DNA of 64,000 nucleotides from Tenodera sinensis (Eukaryota; Arthropoda; Insecta; Mantodea; Mantidae), in the NCBI GenBank assembly GCA_030765045.1, contig CM060967.1:150851751-150915750 (forward strand), in the 5' to 3' direction. Each line of letters opens with the position of its first letter. Position 1 is the first letter of the stretch. Both the position numbers and the translations under genes were made by a program. Below, in pieces: positions 44,275 to 55,490 of the stretch. Under the pieces are notes generated by a model. It did not search any database, was not told the DNA's origin, and worked only from the letters and a program-made list of their open reading frames with translations.

Positions 44275-44515
44275 TATTATTTATTTATGCCAACAAACTT
44301 ACTGTTGGTGTTTTTAAACACGCAAGCCGTGTGTGGGCAAAGTGGTTTACCAGGAGAAATACGAACTGGTTTGAGAATTTAATACCATTCTGGCAGTTTG
44401 TCACAATAGCTCAGTGGTTAGAGCCTCCGATCGGTAAGCGGAAGGTCTGTGGTTCAAATCCCAGTTGTGGCATTGAATTTCTAAGTTCCAGTTTTACCTC
44501 TCAAAGAAAGAAAGT
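44275..44515 (+). repeat. Family 3 repeat with tRNA-like block
   Basis: Positions 44,400-44,472 fold partly as a tRNA: a 7-bp acceptor stem (GTCACAA with TTGTGGC), D arm GCTCAGTGGTTAGAGC, B-box GGTTCAAATCC. The T stem is mismatched and position 33 would be C, not U, so it is not a working tRNA. Related blocks at 31.74 kb and, reversed, 46.73 kb show it is a SINE-type repeat. Confidence 0.8.
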
Positions 44516-44574
44516 GTTTTTAATAAAACTGAATAGCAACTTACAAGTTGGGAAAAGTGGATCATCACCTTAGC

Positions 44575-44910
44575 ACACTGATAGCATAGCTACTTATCAA
44601 GTGGGAAGCCTAGGTTCAATTCCTGGCACCAGTATCTGCCAACTGGGAGATGTGGTCTAGAATGTACTCACCTTGCAAAGTACCTGGAGGCCAATTGAGG
44701 AGCTACTTGAGAGATAAAGTGTGGCTTCAGGTTGCAAAGACCACACTCACTGCCAGGAGGCTCTCTGGATGCTAAACAATCCTATACTTCAATACTGCAC
44801 CCTACTACTAATGCCCATTGTGGGCTGAGATGGGAGATACAGCATTCAGGTGATAAGCCTTGGTCTGCCACCAGGCTATTGTGCTGTAGAATTTAGTCTT
44901 TTAGTTTTGA
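44575..44910 (+). repeat. tRNA-derived SINE, family 1, plus-strand copy
   Basis: Head with A-box-like ttagcacactgatagcat and B-box GGTTCAATTCC (about 44,612-44,622); the body is the reverse complement of the copy at 13.77 kb (ccaattgaggagctacttga, taatgcccattgtggg). Confidence 0.8.
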
Positions 44911-45187
44911 AAATAAAAACCAATAACAAGCAATACAGCTGAGATGGTTAACTCATCAAACATTTTATTTGGCTCAAACTGTGTGCCTTAACAAGATCTA
45001 CATTAAATCAACAAATATTTATAAATATTTAGCAGCTAATACTTTACTTTCATAATTATAAATTAAATTTCAAAGCCAAACATATTTCTCACGTCAATTA
45101 TTTACATTGTCAGTGGCTTGAATAATTGATTTGAGAAACATATTTGGAGTAAGAACTTAATTCACAGTTACAAAAGATAAGTGAAAT

Positions 45188-46555
45188 TTTGGTTGCTAAA
45201 TATTTGTTGAGCTGTATTGCTTCACTGTCAAAGCTTCAGTTTTTCATTTAAGATCTGCATTGTTTATGAAGTAAGACTGTCTATTTCTTACAGTATACCA
45301 ATTGTACACATGCCGTTCAGATTGAAGAGAACTTCACAGTCTATCCCCAGAAAACTCATGGTGTACATTTTATTCACAATGTGAATATCTTAAACATATG
45401 GTGTTTTAGTTAAATTTGTTAGACATTCTTGGCAAATTAAAGAATAATGAAAACCTTTCCACTAGAAGGTTTGTGTGGTGGGGAGATTTTCTTCAAAATC
45501 TTCTTGTTGCATTCTGGGAAGATACCTAGTTAGCTATTTACCCAACTTTCTTACTTTCTCTACTGGTAAGTAGGGGAAGTATTGTATTCCACCCTAAAAT
45601 TTGATGTCGAGATTTCACTGGAAATATATGTTTTGAGACCCCCTGAATCTAAAAGAAGCATTTTTAGAAAAAGGTCCGTGTATGTGTCTGTCAGTCTGTG
45701 GACAGCATAACTCAAAAACGAAAGGTCGGTTAAAAACCAAAGTTGGTATTTAAGTTTAATGTCTTTTAAGGGTGCGACACGAATATTTTGAAGAAAATAG
45801 CTCCACCCTAAACAACCCTTTACATGGAAAATTTTTCAAAAATTTTTATTTTCTTTAAAATGGCTCTAACAATTTTGATTAAAATGACATATGTTTGAGA
45901 TATTTTTATGACAAATGAAATGTATATCTTGAATTTTCTGGCTATAGCCCCTGTAGTCGTATTTACTCTGGACAACTTTTGCATAACTGGTGAACCGTTA
46001 GAGATAGACCATATCATACTATACAAAAAATGTAGATCTTGCTAAAATACACAAAATTCATGTCTGAATAAAATTTCTTGTAAGGTGAACCATTTTGGAG
46101 ATATTCCTTGTTATGTGTGTGAGTTTCGGAAAACTTAAAACTTTTGTGAAATGGATCATCGTTCATTTTTTATATGTTAAATGTGCAAAGAGAACGGAAT
46201 CTCAAAGCTTTAAAAAATTTGACTATCGCACAAAGCCTACTGTATTCTAATATTCCCCTTGCACCTACAAGGAAATAGTAATAAGATAATTTCTACAAAT
46301 GTTAATCTTAACATGAAGAAGATATAGGAATAAGAGTTTGTAAGAATGGTTAGTACAAGAGTAGAGAAAGTCATGTGAAAGCAACACATCAGATTTTTTT
46401 TAATTATACTGTTCACAGTAACATAGACCATTGTCTAAAATGCTTTATTCAAATTCAAGGAGTCTGAAAATGTGTATTTCTGGTAAAATCTGGGTAGAAT
46501 CTTGAGTAGAATACACTTTCTCTACTTTCCATAAGTAACGGAGGAAGTAAAAACC
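45188..46555 (+). repeat. Family C repeat interrupted by a reversed family C copy
   Basis: Positions 45,188-45,550 are the left part of a plus copy, ending ...ttacccaactttc; 46,390-46,555 is its right part, resuming at the matching T-rich point (ttttttttaattatactgtt) and ending aacggaggaagtaaaa. Between them 45,551-46,400 is a complete copy in reverse. The intervening boundaries define the ends of the inserted unit. Confidence 0.82.
45551..46400 (-). repeat. Family C repeat, full copy nested in another
   Basis: The reverse complement starts atctgatgtgttgctttcac and ends agtagagaaagtaa. It shares all blocks with 42,010-42,897. The minus-strand frames at 45,820-46,026 and 46,237-46,431 are inside it and carry no known domain. 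Confidence 0.85.
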
Positions 46556-46724
46556 AGTTCCTTGAAATTAGGATTACCATTGAGATTAGGATTCTTTTAA
46601 TGAAGTATAGGATACAAGTGGTATAAAATATAGGACATTACAAAAAAAGGTAAGACATTATAGAAAAATGTTAAATGTAGGAAAATTAAACTCATATTAA
46701 GTTACTACTTAAACATGTATAATA

Positions 46725-46915
46725 AGTTTGAGAGGTAGAACTGGAACTTAAAAAATTCAATGCCACAACTGGGATTTGAACCACAGACCTTCCGCTTACT
46801 GGGCAGCTGCTCTACCACTGAGCTATTGTGACAAACTGCCAGAATGGCATTAAATTCTCAAACCAGTTCATATTTCTCCTGGTAAACCACAAAGGCAGTC
46901 TCACATCAGAGACAA
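46725..46915 (-). repeat. Family 3 repeat, minus-strand copy
   Basis: Reverse complement of the tRNA-like block and part of its upstream region (gggatttgaaccacagacct; ctctaccactgagctattgt). 46,916-47,284 shows nothing. Confidence 0.8.
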
Positions 46916-47284
46916 ATTACCCCAATGGTGACTTACTATTGTAAGTACTTTATATCCCAGGATTAAATAACCTTCAGATGGTAATTATTATTTATTTAAG
47001 TTTTAGATTTTCCTAAGCATTCATATAATAAAAAGAGTAAAGATAGCCATGAGAACCCTAATAATTATACGTGAAGAACATATTTTATATTAAACATGTG
47101 GTTTTGATATATTTCACACTAATTAAAAGTTATGTTTTACTAAAACAACATCTTTGATTGAGTCAATTAATGACCTATTTCTTTTGTGTGCCTATTTTAG
47201 TAATATCTCTGAGAAAAAGGAAGGGGAAAAAATAGGTGATGTGCACAGGAATATAAAAGTATTTACACTATATCTGTTCAAAAA

Positions 47285-48125
47285 TTTTACTTTATCTACT
47301 GTATATAGTAAGTGGGGGAAATATTGTATTCCATCCAAAAATTTGATGTCAAGGTAACAACAGAAGTATATGTCATGAGGACACCTGTATCCTAAAAGAG
47401 CATTTTTAGATAAAGGTCCATGTGTGTCTGTGAACAGCATAACACAAAAACAAAAAGTTGGTTAAAAATCAAATTTGGTTTTTAAGTTTAATAAATCTTT
47501 CAAGGATGCAACACAAAAATTTTGAAGAAAATTCCTCCACCCTAAACTACCCTTTCCATGGCAAATTTTTCGAAAATTTTGATTTTCTCAGAAATAGCTC
47601 TAACAATTTTGATTAAAGTACCATATATTTAAGATATTTCAATGATAATGGAATGTATATATTGAATTTTCTGTCTATACCTCATGTAGTCATGTTTACT
47701 TTTGATGACTTTTGCATTAACTGGTAAACTTTAAGAGATAGACCAAGTCTTATATAAAAAATGTAGATCTTGTTAAAACACACAAGTTAAGTTCAAATAA
47801 ATTTTTTGTGGATTAAACCATTTCGGTGATATTCCTAGTTATTTGTATGAGTTTGCAATACTTAAACTTTTCTCGAATGCAAGATTGTTATTCACTTTTT
47901 TATCTCTTAACCATGCAAAGAAAATGAAGCTTCAAAGCTTTATAAGATTTGACTATTACTCAAAGCCTACTGTATTCCCATATTCCCCTTGCACTTACAA
48001 GAAAATCGGAAGATAATTTCTGCAAATGTATAAGAAAACATGAAGATAGAGGAGTAAGAGTTTGTAAAAATAGTTAGTACTAGAGTAGAGAAAGTCATGT
48101 GAGTGCAGCACATCAGATTTTTTTC
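47285..48125 (-). repeat. Family C repeat, full copy, reversed
   Basis: Left end tactttatctactgtatata, right end gtgcagcacatcagattttt. Co-linear with 45,551-46,400. Stretch 48,126-48,480 beyond is blank. Confidence 0.85.
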
Positions 48126-48479
48126 TAATCCTTTTCAAGAGACTAATCTATTTGAAATTAAAGAATGTTTATATTCCCCAAAATAATAGGACATTCCAGA
48201 TTTCTCAGAAATGCCCCCTGAACACCAGACAGAAAGTATCAGAGTAGGAATATATGGGATTTTATGATCATCTGGTAATGCTACTTGAAATGCCATGGGT
48301 ATATTAATAAGCTCATTTGTCTCATGAATATTTGGTTTAAAAATTGGCAAAACTACATTTAATGTAATAATGACTATAATACAATTTTTCTAGAAACTAT
48401 TCTTTAACAAAATATATATATACAATGGACAGTAGAATCCAAGATTTCACCAAGTATCTATAATTATATGCAAATATAT

Positions 48480-49140
48480 GACCATAGAAGATGTTCCTCA
48501 AGATTTAATATCAGAAGAAGATTTAGGGACAACTAAACATACTGAACAGTATAAATATTTGGGAATTAAAATTAAAATGGATGGAAAACAAGAAAGAGAT
48601 AAGGACTAGGGTCAATGCAGGAAGGAATGCTATGTCTACACTAAATTGAATACTATGGGATAAATATATTTTCAAAGAAAAAAAATTATAATAGGATAAG
48701 CAGAAGCATTATGACCTATGGAGCTCATGCGTGGGCTTTGAATTTCAACTAAAAAAAATTGCTTGCTGTAGAAATGGACTACTGCAGATGCTCAGCAAGA
48801 AAATTAGAAATTCACATATAAAAGAAATTATGTAGAACCAATACTCAATTTTAGATTTTATCAAGAATCAGCAGCTTAAATGATATGGACATGTTTGGAG
48901 AATCGAAGATGGAAGACTTCCAAAGCCAATCTTGGATTGGGATACACAGGGAAGGAGGAGGAAGGGAAGGCCACATATTAAATGGATCCAAGGAATCAAT
49001 GAGGCCAAAAGGGAGTGGGAAATAGCAGAAGAAATATGAACAGACAGGAATGGAAAAAATGTGTTAAATCAAATTTGTTAAAGGCTGTGAATTTGGATGC
49101 CAGAAAAGTGTTAATTCATTGCAAACCTAGTTTAATAAAA
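48480..49140 (+). pseudogene. LINE reverse-transcriptase 3' fragment, degenerate
   Basis: Broken plus-strand frames read EQYKYLGIKIKMDGKQERD, RVNAGRNAMSTLN, and later KNQQLK then YGHVWRIEDGRLPKPI and GRRRKGRPHIKWIQGINEAK. These follow the order of the C-terminal part of a widespread insect LINE protein (KYLGV..., RQLKWFGHV.RM, GRRRRGRPxxxWxDGI). Many stops. Ends not determined. Confidence 0.85.
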
Positions 49141-50865
49141 AAGAATATAATCTATAACTTCCATGTTAAAATTCGCCCATAGTGCCAGTTTTAATTGCAT
49201 TATGAAAGTTGCATGGTGGTTTGGTAGTTTTGTATTGTGAAGTCAGATATTTAATCTGAAAATATAATTTTATTTTTTTAAATATATCTACGTTACTGCC
49301 CTTCTAATTTTCATTGTTTTAGGAAATTAATGAGTAAGCTCTTTACATTGAGTGAACTATTGAGTCATGCTCAAAAGAGAAGCAATAACTTATTCATTTC
49401 TGCTTGAGAAATTGCATACTGACTGAATGCATTGTGCACTAAGTTACTTCTTCTAGGCTTTCTTTTTGATGGGAAATCCAATGGGGAGACTTCAGATAAC
49501 TGATAAGCTGCTGTTAAGAAAAAATAACAAAATTCACACTCATAACATAAGGAACAATCAAAATTATCACCAATATAAGTACTTCTAAGCATATATGTGA
49601 CAGAGATATACATATCTGAGGGATTGCTCTATATAACAGGCTGCCACACTCAGTTAAGGACTTGGTTAACGTCTCAAAAACTAAATTCAAAAGCAAATTA
49701 AAACAGTTTCTATTGAGTAAATCTGTATATAATTTAAATGAATTGTAAATGTACACATAGTTTTAGCATATATTGTAAACAATGTTAAACAAACTTTGAC
49801 AATGTGTATTTGATATATTGGATTAATTAATCATTAATAAATATTATACCTGTATGTATTTAATCTGTACTAAGTAAAAATTCTGTTAGAATCTAAAAAC
49901 TCATAAGATATTTCATAAAAATATTTTAAGATTGTTCATCACTTTCCAAAATGTAGCTGTTGTTAAAGCAAGTATGAAAAAATTATAAATAACTGATGCT
50001 TCTTTTTAAAAATAGCTTAGTTTATTCTAAACTATTCCTTCTGTGTTATTTAATTAAGGTTGTTTCAGCTTTAAAAGTAATAATACTTAGATTATATTTC
50101 TAATTTGAAAGATTCAGACTAATCTGCAAAATAAATGGAGCATTTGAGTGAGTAGCTAAACAAAACAGAACGTCCATAAAAATATGAAGGATTAGTGATG
50201 GGTTTCAGAAATTTAAACACAAGAGGCAGAATATTTATATAGAGATGTACTGCTGCATTGTAGTGCAGGGGAGCTGGAACTTAGGAATTAAAATGCCTAT
50301 TACAAATAAAATTTATATTGTTTCTCTCTCTTTAATGTATTTTGTTTCTCCTTCCTCCCCTGTTTACTACTTATGTATCAAGTTATACCTACCCATTACT
50401 CCACAATTGATTTTATGAAGCAAGTGTAAGGTTATTTTATTACAGAGATTTTAGATTTTTAGATTGCCGTTTTTTTGGGTTTTTTAACGTTTTAGTGGTT
50501 TTTTTTTACTTTGTAGCAATTTTAAGTTTCTGTTTTTAGCATTTTAAATGAAACATTTTAATAGCTGTTTAGCTGTTTTTATCTATTTTAACCTTAGATT
50601 TTTAGTTTTAATGGGTGATGTTTTAACACTTGACCATACGTAATTTTACTTTTGGACTCGGGGCCCTAATGACCAAGTTGTCGATGGGCCCTTAAACCCA
50701 ACACACTCACTCACCCCTACCCATTACCTACAAAAAATATTTGCTGGTAATCCCCACTTTTAGCCACAGAAAAGTTCATAGTAGATAAGAGCTACCTATT
50801 AGCTTTTTAGGAAAATAACAATACTAAAAGTTTAAGTTTACATGTTTTGTTTTTGTTTCTTTTAG
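49141..50865 (+). other. Intron sequence before III-IV linker exon
   Basis: 49,141-50,449 is AT-rich with nothing recognised; the small minus-strand frames at 49.4-49.75 kb have no family match. 50,450-50,580 is T-rich. 50,590-50,720 is the repeat listed next. Confidence 0.6.
50590..50720 (-). repeat. SINE-like repeat, minus copy (see 19.2 kb)
   Basis: The reverse complement begins gagtgagtgagtgtgttggg and includes aagggcccatcgacaacttg, matching 19,235-19,290. Confidence 0.6.
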
Positions 50866-51020
50866 TATGAAGGTGGTGTACTGGAAATGTTTCTCACAGA
50901 AAGTCAGAAACATTACTACACAGCAATGAAAAAGCTTGGCAGGAAAAAGCCTCAGAAAGTAATCAAGAGGCCAATGAACCAAGTTTTGGCTATGTTTTAT
51001 GATTTATCAAATTCCAGAAG
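50866..51020 (+). CDS. NaV2 exon: III-IV linker with MFLT inactivation motif
   Basis: Acceptor tgtttcttttag ends at 50865, donor gtaggc starts at 51021; 155 nt, phase 0 in, two bases over. It encodes the short cytoplasmic linker that acts as the inactivation gate in Nav channels: YEGGVLEMFLTESQKHYY, then a basic run (KKLGRKKPQKVIKRP) and the start of domain IV S1. The hydrophobic gate triad is M-F-L (codons 50887-50895), compared with IFM in vertebrate Nav and MFM in para. Confidence 0.95.
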
Positions 51021-51331
51021 GTAGGCTCTAGTCTTTCTTTATTTCTCTAGATGATAAAGGCATTGCATTCTATACTGACCAAGTCAGTTTTCAAAATATT
51101 TGCATACAATATTTTTAAGCTTTTTTTCTACCTTGACAGCCTCTTAGAGAATACTGCTCATAGTAAACTGGCTCTAATAACAGCCCACTGAAACATCACG
51201 AATCAAATCATGTCTGGCTTTTTTTTACACTACTTTAAGTTAATGCCTTCAACATCAGACATAAAATAAAAATAATAAACATATATGAAGTGTTGCTTAC
51301 TAAATCAGATGAATAAAACTGTTTCTTGCAG

Positions 51332-51465
51332 GTTTGAAATAGCAATATTTGTACTTATATTCTTGAACATGTTGACAATGGGCATAGAACACTATCAGCA
51401 ACCCCATGCTATATTTTTTGTTCTTGAAGTCAGCAATGCCTTCTTCACCACAGTATTTGGTTTAG
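51332..51465 (+). CDS. NaV2 exon: domain IV S1 and start of S2
   Basis: Acceptor tttcttgcag ends at 51331, donor gtgagt starts at 51466; 134 nt. The first base completes an Arg codon (AG|G) and one base is left over at the end (G|AA). It encodes S1 (FEIAIFVLIFLNMLTMGIEH) and the first part of S2 (VLEVSNAFFTTVFGL). Both flanking introns are short (311 and 173 bp). Confidence 0.94.
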
Positions 51466-51638
51466 GTGAGTCATAACAAAACCATAATAATATTTCTAAT
51501 ATAAACATGAATATATTAACCTCTGATGATAACAAAAATAACAAATAAAACAATATAGTACATAATGATGTATACATGAAAAGCATTATTTAATGCAATT
51601 AATTACAAGTTCATCATAAGCTTTTCTTTGCTTTACAG

Positions 51639-51832
51639 AAGCCATAGTGAAAATAATAGGACTACGTTATCACTATTTCACTGTTCCCTGGAACCTCTTT
51701 GACTTCCTGCTTGTAGTTGCATCCATCTTGGGTATTTTAATGGAGGACATTATGATAGACTTTCCTGTGTCACCCACTCTTCTAAGAGTTGTTCGAGTCT
51801 TCCGCATTGGGCGCATCTTGCGACTTATAAAA
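51639..51832 (+). CDS. NaV2 exon: domain IV end of S2, S3 and S4 voltage sensor
   Basis: Acceptor ctttacag ends at 51638, donor gtaagt starts at 51833; 194 nt, ending at phase 0. It completes S2 (EAIVKIIGLR), encodes S3 (WNLFDFLLVVASILGILMED) and S4 with Arg at every third residue (LLRVVRVFRIGRILRLIK). Domain IV S4 is the sensor that couples to inactivation in Nav channels. Confidence 0.96.
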
Positions 51833-52249
51833 GTAAGTGCATTTTAGAATACATAGTAGAGTTCAGTCCATCACAACCATAAAACCTATGAAACTGAAAG
51901 AAGCAGGTTAGGGTAACACAATCTGTTTACGGTCATAGTGTAGGGCAATAATATGCCTCTCCATTTAACTCAACTCAACTTATGTGCATTATGAAAGCTA
52001 ATTAAATACCTCTATCTTGCAGTTTCTCTTTGGTAACAGTAGGTTTTGTTTTGTTTTTCTAATACCTATTATTGTAGTTTATATACAGTATGTCCAGCCC
52101 TTAAGTTTAAATTTACAAACTTTTATAACTTTAGTTGTATAACATCCAGATAAAAATAATTTTACATATGATTAGTAAATATCTTGCCATTTATAATGCC
52201 AACAGTGATATCAACAACAATGATACTGTTATTATATTAGATTAGAATG

Positions 52250-52765
52250 TGCGGAGTTGGCAATGTGCACATCACAACAGAAGCTTTTCTGTGCTCTTGT
52301 ACATACTGGCTGAAACAAAACCTGTGAAGTGTATACAAAAAGTTTTTTGCTATGAATTTAACCTTGGCCATCAAGATGATGTCCCCCTCCTATGTAAGCA
52401 TTATGAAATGAGACAGACAGTGACAAAAATCTGGTAGTCTTTTTCTACACATGAACTCACAGCAAACAGAATGTGTACATGGAAAATTCATAAGGATTCA
52501 TACAGCCTTTGTACAAAATTCCAATTAAATTTTTCAGTGTAGAACTTCCCATTCCTTGGTCTACAGTTCAAGATATACTCCACAAACGATTAAATCTACA
52601 GTCCTATAAGATTCAGTTACACCAGTGACTGTTTCAGACAAAACAAACGTAAGTTACTTGCCCTAGAACTAGATGTTTGGGATAAAACTGATCCTTTCCT
52701 GAATAAAGTGTGCTTCTCTGATTAAGCAAAACTCCATGCAAATGTTATATGAAAGTCTTCTCATA
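52250..52765 (+). pseudogene. DDE transposase fossil, N-terminal half, plus strand
   Basis: Plus-strand pieces: an N-terminal region with YILAETKPVKCIQKVFCYEF, then IPWSTVQDILHKRLNLQSYK (helix-turn-helix linker; usual form TVWKVLHKRLRLKPYK) and FLNKVCFSD then AKLHAN (start of the catalytic core, usual form FSDEATFH). Stops and frame changes between. The C-terminal half is not found. Confidence 0.72.
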
Positions 52766-53514
52766 ACTGTCTGTCCCATTTCATAATGCTTACAGAGGAG
52801 GGGGCATTAGCTTAACAGACAAGGTTAAATTCATGATGAAAACTTTGCTGTACACCTTTTGTTTCAGCCAGTCCAAGAACACAGGGATCTTCTGTATTGG
52901 TATCCACATTGCCATCTTTGCACATTCAATCTAACATCAAATTGCAAGATCATATGTCAAATACTTTTTTATCTAAATCTGATACAACTAGAATTATAAA
53001 GGTTTGTAATGTTAAATGTGTAGGACACACTGTATTAATTATTTATCCTGCAGATTTGGATATATCTAAGTAATAATTCTCTCTCTCCCTCTCTCTGTTG
53101 TGTGCAACACATATACACACACACACATACTCACATGCAATAGAAATACAGTGCTATTGAATAATTGATATAAAAACTGTTTATACATACATAAATGTAA
53201 AAATTCTACAAGTTATCCAAAACTTTGCAAGCTATCTCCCACAATTGTGTCCTACAAACAAATGATATCAAAACGCTAAATAAAACACATGCTAATGTAA
53301 CAAACCTTATGTTAAAATTGAAAAAATAGCCAATAGGAAATTGATAATCAAACTGCACTCTAATGCCATGCCAAGTCTGTGGTAAGTGTTTACATGGAGG
53401 CTCTAAAATATTGTGTTACATAACACATCAAGGAGCTATGTAGAATACTTTAAATATCATGTCACAAGAGGGCTTCCCATGGTGGCTTAAAGTAAAGCTG
53501 ATATTAAAGTAACT

Positions 53515-54245
53515 ATAATATTAGTATTTTATGCTCCTGTTTTTCTTGTGAATTATTTCTTTTACATTTCTGTCTCAGATATTTTTCTTAGAATGTGATG
53601 CTAGGGGATATGTGAATAGTGACCACAAGGTACCCAAGCTGAGCAGAACGTTACTTCCACTTACTGGTGTTTGCTCCTCACTGTAACTTTTCTATCTGAC
53701 CTTACCTTGGTCATCTCTTGTTCTCTTCCGACCCCGATGCTATTAGGGTTCCCAAGGGCTAGGGAGTCTTTATTTTTCTAACCTCTCCATTTCTCTAATT
53801 TCTCTATAAAATCTTAACCCCTAACATGCTGACCTGTCATGGCATGTAATACGTTCTCTGATTGGTAATCAGAGGATATGGTCGGTGAATTTATTTTGAT
53901 AACTCTCCCAGTCAGGTCGGTGAGACCCGTAAACCAACTACAGGTGAGGTCCTCCAGACATTCTGGGGGCTGTGAGAGAGCGATGTGACCGCCAAAACAT
54001 AAAAATATGGTGCTCTCTAAAAAGCAGTTACTATTACTGCTATTGCTCTCTTCAATATCATCAGTGAAAAATATTGGAGAGCAAGAGGATTAATGACTTC
54101 ATTGTCAGAAATCCAGCATTAGCTAACAACAACAACAACAGCAACAACAACAACATAATATTAGTATTTTACGCTCCTGTTTTTCTTGTGAATTATTTCT
54201 TTTACATTTCTGTCTCAGATATTTTTCTTACAATATGATGCTAGG
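53515..54245 (+). mobile_element. Tail-sharing retroposon flanked by 91-bp direct repeats
   Basis: The element at 53,606-54,154 matches 16,124-16,549 in reverse, with an extra 5' part, and ends in the LINE-type 3' segment (gagagcaagaggattaatga ... ccagcattagc) and (AAC)n. It is flanked by 53,515-53,605 and 54,155-54,245, which are the same 91-bp sequence with three differences. That is a target duplication far longer than the 12-16 bp seen for other retroposons here. Confidence 0.82.
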
Positions 54246-55466
54246 CAGCTAGTGAGCGGAGTAGTGAACATTCTGAATATGTTTACTTGCTTGCACTTTC
54301 TTTCTGTCAACATGTATGTATTTGCTTATCTGTAAAGTTTGGGAACATTTTATGAAAGAAAAATATCTTCTTAGGTATAAAGGATATCAATAAAACTGTG
54401 ACGTAGAAAATAAAATGAGTAGTCCTCACACATTGAAGCACCATGTGAAGTAACAAGTGAGTAAGTAATAAATAATAATGATATCTATTATCATTATTAT
54501 TATCAGCTATTAGGGCAATGACTAGTGTAGTAGTTTGAGGCAACTGTATAAATTCACCTATGTATAATTAAAATAAGAAGCCTTGTAATAACTTCTTGAT
54601 TTAAACATTCTTCAAATAATTTTTATTAACAATAGTTTAACATTGATTCTTGCACTTGATCTTTGGTCTTTAAAGTGGAGTTTAAAATCATTACTCCATA
54701 TTCTACAAAATTCAGAGTTTATCCAGAGTGATATTCAATATGTCCTCCTTGTACAGAGATTAAGTCGAGACTCTATATTTTCCCTATACAGGATTTGAGT
54801 ACGTACTTATTACAAATGCTCTTACACTTCTTTTCTCATGCCAAGTTTTATAAGATAGTAAAAAACAATTTACTATATATGCTAAGTCCTTTACATGCAG
54901 TAATTATTTATAAGAATTTCGACAGAACTTTAATTGTCATGTAAAAGAAAAAATGATATTTTTAAATATAATGAATTAAATTTGCATAATTGATCATATG
55001 TACACAATGAAATAAAAATAATATATAAACAAATATGACAGAGATGGGTAAGTAAGAAATAATAAATAGGCTTTAGATGTGCTATTTTGTTTCAAATTTC
55101 AATTCTTGTTCATATACTAAAATATATTAATATTTCTTGAAGGTAGGGTTATCAGATTATTTTATGGAAATTTAAGACACAATGGAAAAAAATGTAGGAC
55201 ATTTGACAAAATTGTAGTACATTATTGATCCATGCAAAAATAATGTAAAGTTATAATTTAAATCCTATTTGAATATATATTCACAGACATATACAGAGCT
55301 TTTGAACCGGTTCTTCACGTGCGGCTTGTTAGTAGTGGCAAACCCGGCCACGGCAGCTTCAAACTCGCACAGGCAAAAGGCCGCACAGCGGTGAAGAGCA
55401 AATTTGAAAGCCCTCATGTGTTTATAAAATCTTGACACATACAATGTTAAATGTGATCATCGAGAG

Positions 55467-55490
55467 TCATATATATATATATATATATAT
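55467..55490. repeat. (TA)n microsatellite
   Basis: Pure alternating AT run of about 24 bp. Confidence 0.95.

Noticed and set aside
44400..44472. tRNA gene
   Set aside because: Acceptor and D arms fold, but the T stem is mismatched and U33 is absent; two related copies with the same flanks show it is a dispersed repeat.
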